A stretch of 64,000 nucleotides of DNA from Protopterus annectens (GCF_019279795.1 NC_056748.1:613548700-613612699); one strand, 5' to 3'. Shown: positions 44,886 to 57,925, numbered from the stretch's first letter. Numbers and translations are program-made. The notes: a model not told the origin generated them from the letters alone.

Positions 44886-46355
44886 GCTGGTCGAAGAGCT
44901 AGGTAATCAAGTAAGATCGGGTTAGTGGAAGTTATGGCACTTGCCATTAGAGCAAATGAAATGTATTGCAAGCTACTAGCATGTAAACATTTACAGTAAA
45001 CTCATAGCTGATACAGCTAAGCTAGTCATGATGATGAAATAACACAGGTAAGAATGCTTATGCCCAGACAACTGGAATAGCATCTCTACATTCATGTCAA
45101 GTGCACCATATAAAGTATGAAGAACTCTAGTACAAATCAGAGGCCATTCTTTGTATAGTATTAAACAATACTATAGTAATAAAATGCAAATTAATTGGCA
45201 CCATAAGGTTATACAATAAGCAGATAATAGTTAATGCTATATGTGTAGCTGAAAGAAGAGGACTAAAACCATGTATGATGATGCAGAAAGGAAAGGCATA
45301 TCCATTAAGCTTGACAGCAAGATTTGTATTCCTTTTTACCCCACCCTGTCAGGTTTATGAATATTATGCAGTTTGAAGACATGGTTACACTTAAGTTGTA
45401 TTTAAATAAAAAATGAAAAAATCAAAGGTTAAGAATGTTTGTTTATCATATTACATAAAGACTCATCACTTTGGTAGAATTCATTAGTGTGGGCAAATTA
45501 ACAAAATGTTATTTTTAGAAACCAGTCTTATGACCAAAAGTAGCAACACATGCATATTTTACTGTGCAAGTGATATCTGGGCAACAAATGAGAGATTTCC
45601 TTTCTGGGTATATTAAATAATACTAATACTAAATGTTGGCCTGGATCCAAAAATGACAGCTGTTGCATTAATGCAATAGTATGAAAGTAGCTGTTTTTTC
45701 TTGTAATCTAATCAACACACTGAAAATACAGTTGGAAGGATGTCTTTGGTAAATTAAAATGTGTTTTTAGTCTGATTTTTAGAATTTTTGTACTATGTAT
45801 ACAATGATAATATCTTCATGAATGAAAATAAACATATTTAATTTGTAGTTTAAGGGTAAATGTGATCATAGAAAATGTGAATTTCTTTATTTAAGTTAGA
45901 AAAATTGACTTTGTCCTTGATATGAGTAATTACTGCTGATCACATGTCGATAAAAAGGAAAGTACATCTATTGAAATACTGTACCATCCAAGGAAGAGAG
46001 ATAGAAGAAGTTATGCAATTTTGCAGAGATCCTCTGACAATAGTGGAACATTCTTCGCAGTACTACATACATCTACATAAGGCACAGATGAAATGGGAAT
46101 GAAAGGAAATATAAGGTAGAAGATTTTTATAAGCTATAAAATTATCAATGCAGCCCTAGTGGGCAATAAATCAATGATGGAACTTTTCACTTTGGCAGGA
46201 CTAAAGAAGTTGATTAAGAATCAAGGAAGAGACAAGATGCCAGGAAAAGGTTTTCTAATGGAATATTTGGAATGTTCTACCACCACCCTTATTGCTTAGG
46301 CTAGTGCAGCATTATAATTTGATATCAGATACTAAACAGATTCCCATGACATGGC
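44886..46355. other. Unassigned intronic DNA
   Basis: No gene or confident repeat recognised. Confidence 0.4.
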
Positions 46356-46560
46356 AGAATTTATTTATTTATTTCACATTTGTTTACTGGGTTGGTCCGA
46401 CTGGATATATGTCCATTTTCAGCAGAGGCCCGAGGAGAAAAGCTCCAAATTAGTAGATTACATTGCATTAGTAACATTTACAAATTAACATAGTTTACAG
46501 TCTTCAGTAAGGTTACAAACATTTATAGAAAATGGTAGGCAACTGCGAGTTTCACACAGA
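46356..46560 (-). mobile_element. Retroposon 3' end with AAAT tail
   Basis: On the minus strand the sequence ends with GGACATATATCCAGTCGGAC, CAACCCAGTAAACAAA and then an AAATAAATAAAT run. A tail of this shape (CAGTC, ACC, GTTAA, AAAT repeat) also closes the SINE at 20636-20840. The body toward 46560 is uncharacterised. Confidence 0.5.
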
Positions 46561-47624
46561 TAAGGACTTTATCATTAGGTAGTGGTAACAGCGATATGAA
46601 ATGAAGACAAAGATCCTAGTATATCATTTTCTTATGGGCTAGTAGAGGTAAATCATCATTATAGATTGTTTATGGCAATTTTAGTAAGATGGGAGGGATA
46701 GAGGAGTTATTGTATGGCACAGACTTGAAAAAAACAGTTTCTTCCCACAGTTCTATATGCTCAGACTGAAATTTTAGCTCTGCTCAAAGTTTAGTAACCA
46801 GAACAATTCACATAATACAAGATTCAGAGAGGCAAAACTTAGTTTAACTCAACTCGACACTGCTTGGAGAAAAATGTGAAAAAATAAGCAAAAAAAAAAT
46901 AAAACTTTGGCAGCCTGAGTGGCAGCCACTCTGACTTGGACATGAAGGGGCAGATGGAATGAAATTCTTCGGTGGTGAGCGAGATCAAAGAATTAATGTT
47001 AAAATACATACTTCTGGAAATTAAAAAGATGAGTGAAAGAATTGATAATATAAGGGACAACAATAAAGCAATTAATGAAGTTACCGAAGTTGTAAATCAG
47101 CAACTTTAATGAAGTTACTGAGGTTGTAAATGAGCAGTTTGTCACAACAGTGAGAGTGGTTCAAGAACATCAAGAGTTAAGAGCTAGGCTACTAGCCTTC
47201 AAAATAAGACTGGACTTACTAGCAGCAATGGTGGTAGACCAAGAAAACAGAAAGAGATGGGTATTAAAGGAAGAGATTGTAACAGCTTTGTTAAACTAAG
47301 TTTTGGCTCTTTGGACAAATTTACCAGAAGAGGAGTTGTATTTGGAAAGAGCACATCGAATTGCCATCAAGTTCAACAATCAGAGCCTCCAGTATGTGTG
47401 ATATTAATTCAGTTCACAGCTTATGAACTTAGTGAAAGACTATCAGTCAAATTATGGAATCTGGGCAAATATATATAATGGTGAAGTATATGTATTCATT
47501 GATTTAGACTTCTAGCAGTCACCAGGAAATGGCAGGCTGTGTACACTTCAGTAATGAAGCAAAGCATGGTAAAGGGATGGAAGTTCAAGTTAATTTATCC
47601 AGTTATTCTAAAAAGGTGAGTTTA

Positions 47625-47875
47625 ACTTCAATGTATTGTATTGTGTGAGCTGGTGAAGCACTTTTCAGATTTTTCCCAATTTCTTCACTGTGGTGCTACT
47701 GTGGAGTTGGTATATATAATTTTGGGGGATTTACCCTCCTGAAAAAAATTATTATTTTTTTTTTTTTCCATGTTTTTTCGGTTCACCATTTTCTACATGT
47801 GATTAATGATGCATGGTTAGCTGAAAAAATGTGATTCATATTCGTGTAGGGAAATCAGATCAAAATGTCTTCGTA
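47625..47875. mobile_element. MITE related to 41793-42178, diverged
   Basis: Shares TTTCTTCACTGTGGTGC, GGAGTTGGTATATA, a T-rich centre and a GATTAATGATGCA-type right arm with the 386-bp MITE. Ends are too worn for a target duplication. It lies between ORF1 and ORF2 of the L1/Tx1 relic. Confidence 0.6.
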
Positions 47876-48647
47876 TATTTAAAGAAACCAGTCGGTTGCA
47901 AAACAGGGAGCAGCAATGAGAGAAAAAGAGAAAGGAACCTATTAATACAAGTCAGTGGAGATAAACAGGAAATGCAGATAATACATTTAAGTTGGCTACA
48001 TTTGTAATACTTCTGTATTAGGGACAGTTAATGAAATATAAAAGGAAAATAGAGCAGGGTTGAATGAAAAAGGGATAAGGAGACTGAATTTGCATAAGGT
48101 AGCAATGATGAGAAACACATGGAGACATCAAGACTTCAAGGTTGGAATTTTAATGGCTTAACAAATCCAGTTAAAAGGAATAGGATAATTAATGTGATTA
48201 TGAAAGAGGAGATATAAATAGCAGCTCTACAGGAGATGCATTTAATTTCCCAAGAACGTGAGAAACTAACTAGAAAAAGGGTACAGAGTACTGGACCATG
48301 CAAGTTATAGAAATGCTAGAAAGAATGGAGTAGCTATACTGACAGACAAGCACTTACTTACTGAAGAGGAAGGGATAATAAATGATGAAGAAGGTCGTAT
48401 AGTGGAGTGGCAGGGGAAAATACAGGGGAAGACAGATGACGATAGTATCCATAGTCCATTTGCAGCCTACCCATAGCAAAATTTGCAGATCTAAGGAAGA
48501 ATAATTGAAAACAGGATTCACTGAAGGAGTTTTAGTTTTGGCTGGAGACTGAAATATGACCTTTGACCCAAATGAGACAAGAGAGGGAAGAGGACATATA
48601 GATTGTGGGAAAACAAGAGACAATAGGGAAGAAGTTATTAAAAATGA

Positions 48648-49179
48648 TTGGCTTGGCATATGTCTAGAATAATAGGGAGACTAGAGAAGATGAAGGTTAT
48701 AGATATTTTAGTCATAAATGGAGAAGATGATCAAGAATATATAAGGTGTTTACATTTAAGGAAACTGCAAGGCAGGGTTGTGAAAGTGGGCCCATTGTTT
48801 CAGTCAGACCATGTCCTAGTAAAGTTTACCTTATTAATAAATGGGGGAAGGAGATGGAAGACACATTGGAGATTCCCTTCATACAAATTAGAAGATGGCA
48901 CATTTAGTGTGTGGATGCAGGAAGTTTTGAATAAAAAGTTAGAAGAAATGGACAAATATTATCCCAGGTGGATGGGATATGACCAAAGATCAGATTAAGT
49001 GGGAGATAATAAAGGAGATATCTCACAAGTGGGAGGAGGCAAGACTGCATTTGAGTAATAGACAAACATATAAACTGGGGAAGCTTACAGAAGAGAAAAA
49101 AAGGCAGCTGAGAAGTGCAAAAGAACTAGTACAAAACTACAAGGACTTTATATATGATTATATACTGCTTGGAACTTAG
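48648..49179 (+). pseudogene. L1/Tx1 ORF2, end of AP endonuclease and linker
   Basis: The first frame (48648-48998) carries IDILVINGEDD, then GPLFQSDHVLVKFTL, in which S-D-H is the last catalytic motif of the AP endonuclease, and WRFPSYKLEDGTFSVWMQEV. The second (48979-49179) is a lysine-rich helical linker (LTEEKKRQLRSAKELVQNY). A frame change separates them. The RT domain is missing. Confidence 0.8.
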
Positions 49180-49199
49180 TTTTAGACTATACTTTTGAC

Positions 49200-49960
49200 A
49201 CCACCTATTTGTTTGCGAAAAGCCCTCTTGAAGGATCTTGATGTGGGGAGTTTATGAAGGCACCAAGTTTGCAGTCATCTGCAACATTAATAAGCCACAA
49301 ATCATTAACAATAACTTTGACCTCTGAGATGTAAAGGCAAGGAGGAGTTGCCAAGGACTGAACCAAGGGGTACACTGCCAGTGGCAGATCTTTTGGAGGA
49401 GGAAAAGCCACCCAGTCAAACATTCTGGGTTCCAGTTGTGATCCAATTTGCTGTCCAGTGACATATAGGGATTGATATTTAGCTGGGAGAGTTTATCTGT
49501 AATACTCAAGTGTGGAATGGTGTCAAATGCATTTGCAAGTTCTAGATATGTGGTGTGCACTGTTTTGCCCTCGTCCATTGCTTCAATAAATTTTTTGAAG
49601 AAGTTGACCAGTTAAAGTAGGCAAGACCTGCCCTTGACAGATCTGAAGTGGGTTGTGTTGAGAATCTGTATGATACCTATATCATTATTTATTATTTTCA
49701 TTGTGATCCTTTCCATGGCCTAACAAATGAGATGGATCAAACTTCTGAGTCTATAATTATCCTAGTACATTTGTACCAGGGAATGACTGTTGCTGTCATC
49801 CATTCATCTGGCATGAAGCCTATGTTTCAGCTGATATTGAATAGCTTCTGTAGGGGATAGGGCAGGTTATGATTCAGGCTGACCATTAGGCCATCTGGTA
49901 TGTTATTCGACCCCATAGAGGTAGTGTTATTGGCATGTGATGGCACCTAGAGAATTATTC
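49200..49960 (-). mobile_element. CR1-like LINE fragment (RT region)
   Basis: The minus strand encodes MDEGKTVHTTYLELANAFDT followed by IPHLSITDKLSQLNINPY, matching RT motif A of the LINE at 59.6 kb, and upstream sequence back to about 49960. Only the middle of the RT is present. It is heavily decayed. Confidence 0.8.
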
Positions 49961-50117
49961 TTGGAAGATTTGAAGGGAGAGGGGTTCAACCAACAGCCTG
50001 GGGAAACATTGTGAACTAGCACCCCGCCCGCAAAAAAAAAAAATGGACATTTCTTTACTGGCACACCAACCAGGTGCCAGATGCATGACACCTTGACACC
50101 CCCCCTTCCCTCCTGCC

Positions 50118-50385
50118 CCAGATGTAACAAACAGTTACTACAGTTTATACCTTGCCTGCACCGTGCACAATGGCACTCATGTTTTAGTTAAAAAAAATCT
50201 TTTTGAACAGTAGCAAACTGCTTGCTACAAATGTAGCAAACAGTTGCTACAGTTTATACCATGCTTGCATAGAGAGCTACAGTGCTCAGTTTTTAGGTAA
50301 AACAAAAAAATATTTTTTTAAACTTTTAAATGGTAGCAAACTGCTTGCTACAGCTTAGTCCACACCATGCTCAGGTTCGACTGCA
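50118..50385 (+). repeat. Tandem repeat, about 110-bp unit, 2.3 copies
   Basis: GATGTAACAAACAGTTACTA at 50121 and AATGTAGCAAACAGTTGCTA at 50230 start matching units that include CAGTTTATACC and GTAGCAAACTGCTTGCTACA. A third start is cut short near 50350. TAGCAAACNGNTTGCTA is also a short palindrome. Confidence 0.75.
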
Positions 50386-50914
50386 AATGCAATACCAGCT
50401 TTTAAAAGCCAGTATTGTATTAATGAAAGATCGGGATTGACTAGTTGTGTCGTGCCCCCAAAACATTGTGTCTGGAGTGGTTGCCTTTCTTGTCCTGCCC
50501 TAGCTACACTGCTGGATAGGTGTGTGATGTAAGTATATTGGAGGGGAAGGGGAAGAAGTGTGAACTAGATTTGTATGCTAGTAGATTGACTATGTCCTCT
50601 GAATCCAAGTATATGATATCATTTACTATTAGCTGTAAGACATAACCCTAGTGCACCTGCTTTCAAGAAAACCTTTAGACATCATCACTATTTTTGAATA
50701 GAAATGCAGATTCAGCACACACATACGGCCAGTCTGTTGTCTAAAGGTTCTTCTACCGCCCTTAATAATATTAATTACCTGTAAGAGAACTAACCAGCTG
50801 AAGAATGAATGCACATCATTAACCATGAAGAATTCTTAGCTTTTGACCTGCCATTTTTTTTGTAAATTAAAGACCCTTAGACAAGTTTTTAGCTTACTGA
50901 TTTTGTGAATGAGC
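50386..50914. other. Unassigned intronic DNA
   Basis: No recognised element. Confidence 0.4.
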
Positions 50915-51195
50915 TGCTGTGGTACCTTTTGTGTGGAGTCTGTATGTCCTTCCTGTATTTACATGGATTTCATCCAGGTGCTCCAATTTCCTCCCACATT
51001 CCCAAGACTTTCTGAAGGTGGCTTGGACATTCTAAATTGGGCCTAGATGTGAGTGTGTGCATGTGTGTGCCTTCTGAAGAAGGTTGGGCACTGGGCTGGA
51101 AAATCACCACCGTAAAACTCTACTGCCACTCGTTCTGTGGACCTATGTTCCACTGTGGTAACCCCTAATGGGAGCAGCCAAAAGGAGAAGATTTT
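50915..51195 (+). mobile_element. HE1/V-SINE-like SINE, diverged long subfamily
   Basis: Contains GTGTGGAGTCTGTATGTCCT, GGTGCTCCAATTTCCTCCCA, GGTTGGGCACTGGGCTGG, ACCGTAAAACTCTACTGCCA and the AACCCCTAATGGGAGCAGCC tail. The tRNA head is missing. Confidence 0.88.
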
Positions 51196-51279
51196 GTAAT
51201 CTTTATTATTTAAATACATTCCACAAACCAATGTTAATAGCACCCCACCTCTATGACCTATAGTAGATGCTCAGGATTC

Positions 51280-52880
51280 ATTAACTTATTCCTTGGCTGT
51301 TTTTGTTGATAGGGATTCATGGGACATTTTAGGAAGGTGTAAACATGGTCTACACACTATCAATATATTATTTTTAACTGTGGATGTTATAGACCTTTTT
51401 ACGTGTATACCCCAGAGCACAGGTTTAGAATTTTTCCATGAAGCTTTAATTGATTTAACATCTCATACAGTGACAGAAGTCAACTTAGTAATGGAATCTA
51501 TAAACTTGGTTTTTAGATAACAATTTTATTTATTTATTTTGAGGGCAAATTGTTCAAATAAATAAGCAGAGTGGCCATGGTCACAGCCTCCACCCCAATT
51601 TTTACAAATTTAGTAATGTGGACATGGGGAAAAAGTTTATTTTCTCTTCAGATTACTACAGCTATTGTAATTTATATTTGACATATGTAGATGATATCTT
51701 TATTTTGTGGAGGGGTACACAGGAGATGGTTCTTGATTGTGTTAAATATATAAACAACAGCATAGATATATATATTTTTTAATTTACTTTCAACATGAGT
51801 CTTAAGGAGGTTCATTACCTTGAAACCATGATAGCATATGAAGCAAGTGGCTTTTATTTCAATATTTACAAAAGGCCTACATTTAGAAATATTTATCTAC
51901 ATTCACCAGTTCTCACTCTTTACACAAACCATAAGTTTAGTTAAGGGTCACTTTATTCACTTAGGATGATTTCTCACAAACAGAAGAAATACTGGGAAAA
52001 TATTTACTGACAGAAGTCACCCTCCCAGTTTAGTATACACAGTTAAAAAGAACATTTTTCAGAAATGAAGTGCTAACTGTATCCCCTTTTAGGAGTAGAT
52101 TTTGACAATGCAAACAATGTCCAACAAGTTGAAGTGGGCTGTTAACACCACAAAGTAATTCTACAAACACTAATGTGTTTTAGCATGCTGTGGTTGTTGG
52201 GTAAAACCCTGGAACTTCTATTATAAAAGAATGATAAGAGCTAATTGGAATATTTTTGAGTAATGAATGGATTCATTAAGTGGTTGGACAACATCCACAT
52301 TTTGTATATAAAACCTTACCCAACCTGAAAAAGTTATTGGAGAAGAATAAGAATGATTCATTATGGACATTGAATTCTAGAGTTACTACAAACTGTGGGA
52401 ACTGCCCTCAGTGCCATAGAATACTGGAGGTAGACACTTTACCTTAGATAATTTTAACAATACAAAACTTCACTTATCAATAGGAAATTGTGATACACAA
52501 GAAGTTGTTTACATTGCCAAATGTTCTACTTTTCCATTTTTTATAATGGGAAAACAGAGAGAGCTTTGCATAAAATAATTTGCAAACATTGTTACAATAT
52601 TTCAAAGGGCAACATAAATATCTCATTGTTTAAAAAATACATTAGTTTGCACAGATTTTATTAGGTTTAATTTTACTGTTGTGGAGATGATTATTCCCAG
52701 CCATAGGAGTGAAAATTGGGAAAATTATCTAGAATATAAAGAACTTTTGTGGCAGTTAAGACTGGACACCACCAATTTCCATGGCATTAATGAGAATATT
52801 TCCATTGCCCTTGTTCTTCAGATGAGAGCTGCCAGGCTGTAATGGAGATGCATTGTTTCCAAGGAATTTGCATGATTAAT
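51280..52880 (+). mobile_element. Penelope-like element relic, RT and linker region
   Basis: The plus strand has LFLTVDVIDLFTCIPQSTGL, the PLE RT motif A region, followed by worn versions of the YxDD-containing segment and of the C-terminal region, with CGNCPQCHRILE near 52395-52430 corresponding to the cysteine-rich block before the endonuclease. It is an old copy with many breaks, of a different PLE lineage from 1-4550. Confidence 0.65.
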
Positions 52881-52935
52881 TAAGATTTTGGAAAACACTG
52901 TTCTTAAATTGGAAAATTTAGCATAAACATTTTAT

Positions 52936-52952
52936 ATGTATGTGTGTGTGTT

Positions 52953-53017
<65 letters not shown>
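52936..53017 (+). repeat. (TG)n/(TA)n microsatellite
   Basis: Short TG run followed by about 30 TA repeats. Confidence 0.97.
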
Positions 53018-53019
<2 letters not shown>

Positions 53020-54160
53020 CATGTTTCACTTTACAGTTATACAGAGTTGCAATTTTTAAGATTTTTCAGGTGTTTTATGACAGGTATGGGAATTACTTAT
53101 TTTTTATTTATTATGGCAGACAGACAATTTTGTTTTAAACTGTTTTAAGGGCTGGAAATGTATCTTAATATATTATACCGTCTGTTTAAATGGAAACACT
53201 ATTGGTTTGCGGACATTATTTAAATAACAAAGTGTTAATGGAATGAATTTAGTTCTGACAACATCCTCTTATACCACTTCAGGACACAAAAGCATTTGCT
53301 CAACTTTTTATCTGCTTTTATTTTTATTTTGGTAAATAAAGTAAAGTTTACTTATTCCATGGTCAGGTGCCTTGCAACTTTCCATACACCTATGCATTTG
53401 ATTATTTAGTTTTGATTTTGGCGTGTTACAGATTTTGGCTCAGTTATTCCAGTTACTGAACTACATAAACTACGTAAGTAATTATATGAGTAATTTTTTT
53501 TTGATGGTCACAAAAGAAATAGGCCCCACCTACAATTTTGATCCTTTTCAGTAGTGGGTCTTATTAAGATCCCTCTACTAGTGTTCCTTCTCATATGTAT
53601 TAATCCAGCTGGGATGTATATCTTGCATCATTTTTATACTGAATACCTTATTATTATGTCATTGAAACCACTGTTAACATCATGTATCCTTACTAATAGA
53701 CAATGAAAATAATTCTGTAAAGGAGTAGAATAAGGTTATGCAATGACTACCATAAATTATAAATCACCAAAAAATGTTAATTGATTAAGTTCTTTCAATC
53801 CACAAAAAAAAAACCAGGGACTTCTTCAGAATCAACAGTATGTATTACATCATTTCCTTAATATAACAATCATTTAAGTGAGTTTTGAGAAACAAAAACA
53901 ATCAAAAACAGACCCTCATTATAAAACGGCTCCATATGTGAATAGATTCCCTTTGTAACATAATAGTACCATTTCATCCAGGAAAAGCTGTATTAAAATA
54001 CATGTACATGTAGAATTATTTAAATATAGTAAAAAATACATATGCACATCCAAGAAAATACATACACAAAAATCTACAATTAAGTAAATAAAGTATACAC
54101 GAATAACAACAACATGTGATGAATGAATTACATGGCAGGTGATGTTATAACTTAGTCAAG
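53018..54160. other. Unassigned AT-rich intronic DNA
   Basis: No gene or clear repeat; perhaps PLE UTR sequence at either end. Confidence 0.35.
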
Positions 54161-54164
54161 TGCA

Positions 54165-55265
54165 GTGTTAAGACTGACTGTAAAGAGACATGTTCATTAA
54201 GGCCATGTGGAGAGGCTGCATGCACCCTAAACTGTCAAAGCATTTTCTTGTATTCCTGTTTGATTTCCCATTATCCTCCCTGGGGTTCCATATGGATTTT
54301 CTGCAGGGTCCAAAACTTAAAACCTCTAAAACTTTTACAAGTCTGAGCAAGCTTAAAAAGAGCACTGTTTTAAATTTTTAGTTTAAATATCATATTGATG
54401 CTCATGAATTTTTTTTCTTAAGGGCCTTTCTGTTTTGCTTACAGAAAAACTAAGGCAAACCAAACAGAAAGAAATGTAAACCACGATTGGGAACAATTAC
54501 CATTCTGCAACTTCAAAAAAATAAAAATAAAAAAAAACCTGCACCATTCTCAAGATTCAAAAATTCAGATTGTGAAACAGAGGTATATTGTTTACAGAAA
54601 CCACACCTTTTTGTATAATTTCTACTAGCCATATTAGCTTGTTTTTGTGTATTCTAGATAAACGTTTAACATTTCTATCTAGAAAACAACTGTAGGGCCA
54701 GATCCAACCACGTCAAACACTATCGAATTTTCCCTTATAATGTTCCAATTGTTCTTAACAATAGTTTTTTACCTTATTGTAACCAATATTATATTGGACC
54801 ACTAGGGCTTTTTGAAAATCTGGGCTGAACCCATTACCCTATTCATCTTCTTGACTAGTAATTAGACTTGGACCTGTACCAAATAGGGGTTTATATTTCT
54901 TGCCCCATTTTCCTCTTACTTCAGTCCTCATTTTTTAATAGCCAGCTGACGTGGGTATCCCCTTCCAGGGAACATTTAACCGATTTATCAAATTCAACTT
55001 CCAGCTCACTAAATCATGATGCCATCCTAGCCACTTTTTAAATTACCACTATAAAATGCTCTTAAATCTAAAAGAGTGATGGCTTTTAAAATGCAAATAA
55101 GAATTGCTGAATGTAGGCTTCCAAAAATTATTGGTCTTAAACCTTCATCAGACTGTGTAATTAAAACATCTAAATAATTAATACTTTCTCCATTAAAACT
55201 GAAAGTAAATCTAAAAAAAATAGTAGTGTTATTTAAATAAGCAACAAACATTAATCATTAATTAT
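54165..55265 (-). mobile_element. Penelope-like element relic, C-terminal half
   Basis: On the minus strand it has FTFSFNGESINYLDVLITQ near its 5' side, the PLE RT segment after YxDD, and toward the 3' side LKKKIHEHQYDI (about 54420-54380), a GIY-YIG catalytic-helix pattern, then PHGLNE near 54190, the typical PLE C-terminus. The element is worn and 5'-truncated. Confidence 0.7.
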
Positions 55266-55269
55266 TTCA

Positions 55270-57000
55270 TCTGGGCCTTCCTATAAAGCAAAGATGTCAT
55301 CTAGAATCTCAAATAAATTTTTCAATATTTAAAAAATGCAGAGTTAAACAAATGTTTTTTTTCTCCCATGCAAGCACCACTAGATTAGCATAAATTGGGA
55401 GCACATGTGGACCCTATAGTGGCATGCAGCCTTATCATACCTAACATTGACTACCAAAATCAGAGTGGAGGAGGGGCATTGACTACAACTCTGATCTAAG
55501 TATCCTGTTTTTTTGGCTTATTTATACTGGTTATTGCTTCTAGCAATTTATATATAGCACTTTTTATTACCTGCTGCATACTTTTTACATTTTATTGCTA
55601 TTAACTAATCTGCATGGGTAACTGATTTGTTTGCAGTTAAAAGCATTCTGTAGAGTCTCCTTGCTCCTTTATCTGTTTAAAAACTTTCATTTTGTGGCTC
55701 AGTGCTGTCATAAATATTTCTGTAGTGTTTACTGCCTAAAAGAGTGTAGGCTAATAGCTTTAGTACTGGTCCCCACCCTCTCTCACTGTTGGTGTCTTGT
55801 TGTTATACTTGGTGGCTTTGCAGTTGCCCACCCCTACTGTAAATTTGACCTGGGACACTCCTCCCAGTCTAGTGTCATTAGCTCATTCTACCTAATACAG
55901 AGAGAACGTCTGAGAAGCCCTTCTGTTCCTCGTTTTTTCCCTTTCTTTAACAAAAAAAAGTTGCCTGAATCTCCTTGTGCTCTGACTGTGCTTCTCAAAC
56001 ATTTTGGAAATATAAAGTATATTTTAGTGCATTTATTAAAACAGTATTTGCCTTTATATTGCTACAACTCAAGTGCTCTAGGTTGCACTGCATCTGAATT
56101 GTTTGTGTGTTTTAGCTGCTTTTCTGTATATATAGACTTTTCTGTATATGTAGACTAGTTACTTATTCTACTGTATTACTGCCTCTTAAATCGTTTTTCA
56201 GTTGTGTGCTTGCCTTGCTTCATTTAAAACATTTTAAATTGCTAATTTTGTAGAGTTTTAATTGCATTTACTGTTTAGGACTATACACTCAAGTATGTTA
56301 GCCTTTTCTGTGTTTATTTACTGTATTATTGCATTGTTTAGCCTATTTTAACAAAAAAACAAACAAACAAAACAAATACTGTATTGTTTGCTCGTTTCCC
56401 ACCTTTCCTAGCCAGTATAGTCAAGATCCCAGGCTTTGCTTGTCTCAGGATTTTATTTTCTGTGTTCAGAGGTATGCAGACCTTGCTGTGGTAGAGGGAA
56501 GTCCTACTGCTTACCAGTGGGAGTGGTGAGCATTGTACTGCCTAACACTTGAGGAGTGGTTTCTAGCTCTGAAATTGTAATTTTATTAGCCTTTTTGGGC
56601 TGATTTCTATCCCTTTCAACTTTCTGGCTTAAAAAAGCATATGTTTGTGCATTTTTCACATCGTGCAGCACCACAGGTCTATGGTTAAACTATTCCATGT
56701 GCCAGGAAGTCTACTCTGAACTAGCTGGTTTCTCAGCAGTAGCACTAAAATCTGAACCCCTGTAACTAGCACTTGCTCTAGAACCTGCTGGAAAGCACTA
56801 GAAAGCCTGAAACTGATACAAGCACTCAACATTCCTTGTCAATAAGGAGCAATTAATCATAGGCACTAAACAGCCTATAATTGCAAAGTACCTTGCAAAG
56901 GTAAGGGAAACAGCTCTTGTACTTTACAAAAAAAGCACCTAAACAGGCATGTCCAAGGGTCAGCTTCCAGTGATTTCTCCAGTCCACCTGGTTAATCTGG
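55270..57000 (+). other. Probable 5' UTR of the CR1-like LINE, plus unassigned DNA
   Basis: This region leads into ORF1 of the LINE. A 175-codon open frame at 55631-56158 shows no domain. CR1-type elements have long 5' leaders, so at least its 3' part is likely element-derived. The 5' boundary could not be set. Confidence 0.4.
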
Positions 57001-57013
57001 GCATACTGGGGCA

Positions 57014-57925
57014 ATGTGGCAACTGCCTCATGTACACAGACAAGCCTCTCCTCCTCCTATCCACACTACAACCTGCGAGAGATGCACTTACATAGCCAAA
57101 CTGAAAGCAAAGGTCTCTCCAGCCAAGATTGTGCTAGACAGTCAAGAGGAGAAGGTTAACACCTGCACTACACCTCAAGCAACACATAGCTCTTTAAAAC
57201 CCACACCATCAACACCCACACATAGCAACACTAAACCCACATATGTGGAGGCCCTTAACATTAACCTGCCCAAGCAACAAGGACTTCTGAATCTGAAATG
57301 CAAACAAACACCTGTCACAACCAAAGTGACACATAGCTCACAACACCAGTGTGCCACCCAACAACAGCCCCTAAGGCAAGACAATGTACCCAACACTTTA
57401 GCCATAGGTGATACTATAGTCAGGCACACTGATGTCCCACTCACCAGGCTGAACAATGAGAAAATTACAGTCAGCTGCCTGTCGGGTGCCAGGATCCGCC
57501 ACATAACACATGTACTCAAGTCACTCCACAACAAGTACAAATACAACTCTGTCATTGTTCATGTTGGAGTGAATGACTTGAGATGTACCTCCCTTGTCTA
57601 CATGAAAAGAGACATGGAAGAGCTCTCAGATCATGTGGCCCAGGCAGGTATGACCCTAGCCCTGAGTAGCATCCTGCCTTCACGCAGAATGATACCACAG
57701 TATAAGGACAAAATGATTGACTTCAACAATTGGCTAAGCTTCTGTTGTCATTCAAAGGGGATCCAGTATCTGTCTGCCTGGGAAGACATGATCGACAAAC
57801 CACGATGCTTTGCCAGAGATGGTCTGCACCTGTCACCCCTGGGATTCAGGTTACTGGCTAAAGCTCTTGCCACCCCTATAGTGCCTTTTTTAGGCAAGGT
57901 TCAAAGGACAAAACCACCACTGTAA
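57014..57925 (+). pseudogene. CR1-like ORF1 protein with SGNH/GDSL-esterase domain
   Basis: The 303-residue frame is uninterrupted. Residues 1-30 include a CERCTYIAKLKAKV motif that may be a short Cys finger with helix. Residues 40-120 are low-complexity and Pro/Thr/Lys-rich. Residues 125-295 form an SGNH hydrolase: AIGDTIVRHTD (block I), a VHVGVNDL block with Asn (block III), and FARDGLHLSPLGF with Asp and His (block V). The nucleophile expected in G-D-S is Thr here. ORF1 esterases are known in CR1 and L2 clades, thought to act on lipid or RNP steps. Loss of the Ser suggests a dead enzyme in an otherwise open frame. Host function is unlikely given its place in the LINE. Confidence 0.88.

Larger units (their letters stand above)
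46870..49190 (+). mobile_element. L1/Tx1-like LINE relic, plus strand, 3'-truncated
   Basis: ORF1 remains (about 46980-47500) include a helical region and EELYLERAHRIAIKFNNQSL, the ERAHR block of this clade. ORF2 starts near 48140 with GWNFNGLTNPVKR, then ALQEMHLISQER, GVAILTD, SDHVLVKFTL and RRWKTHWRFPSYKLEDG (about 48800-48900), and a linker ending at 49179. No RT follows; the relic meets a minus-strand CR1 scrap at about 49200. A MITE is inserted between ORF1 and ORF2. Confidence 0.75.

Noticed and set aside
55631-56158. 175-codon plus-strand open frame
   Set aside because: No domain, Cys/Phe/Leu-rich composition, and position just upstream of LINE ORF1 point to a leader sequence.
57175-57555. 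Minus-strand 126-codon frame
   Set aside because: Antisense shadow of the LINE ORF1.
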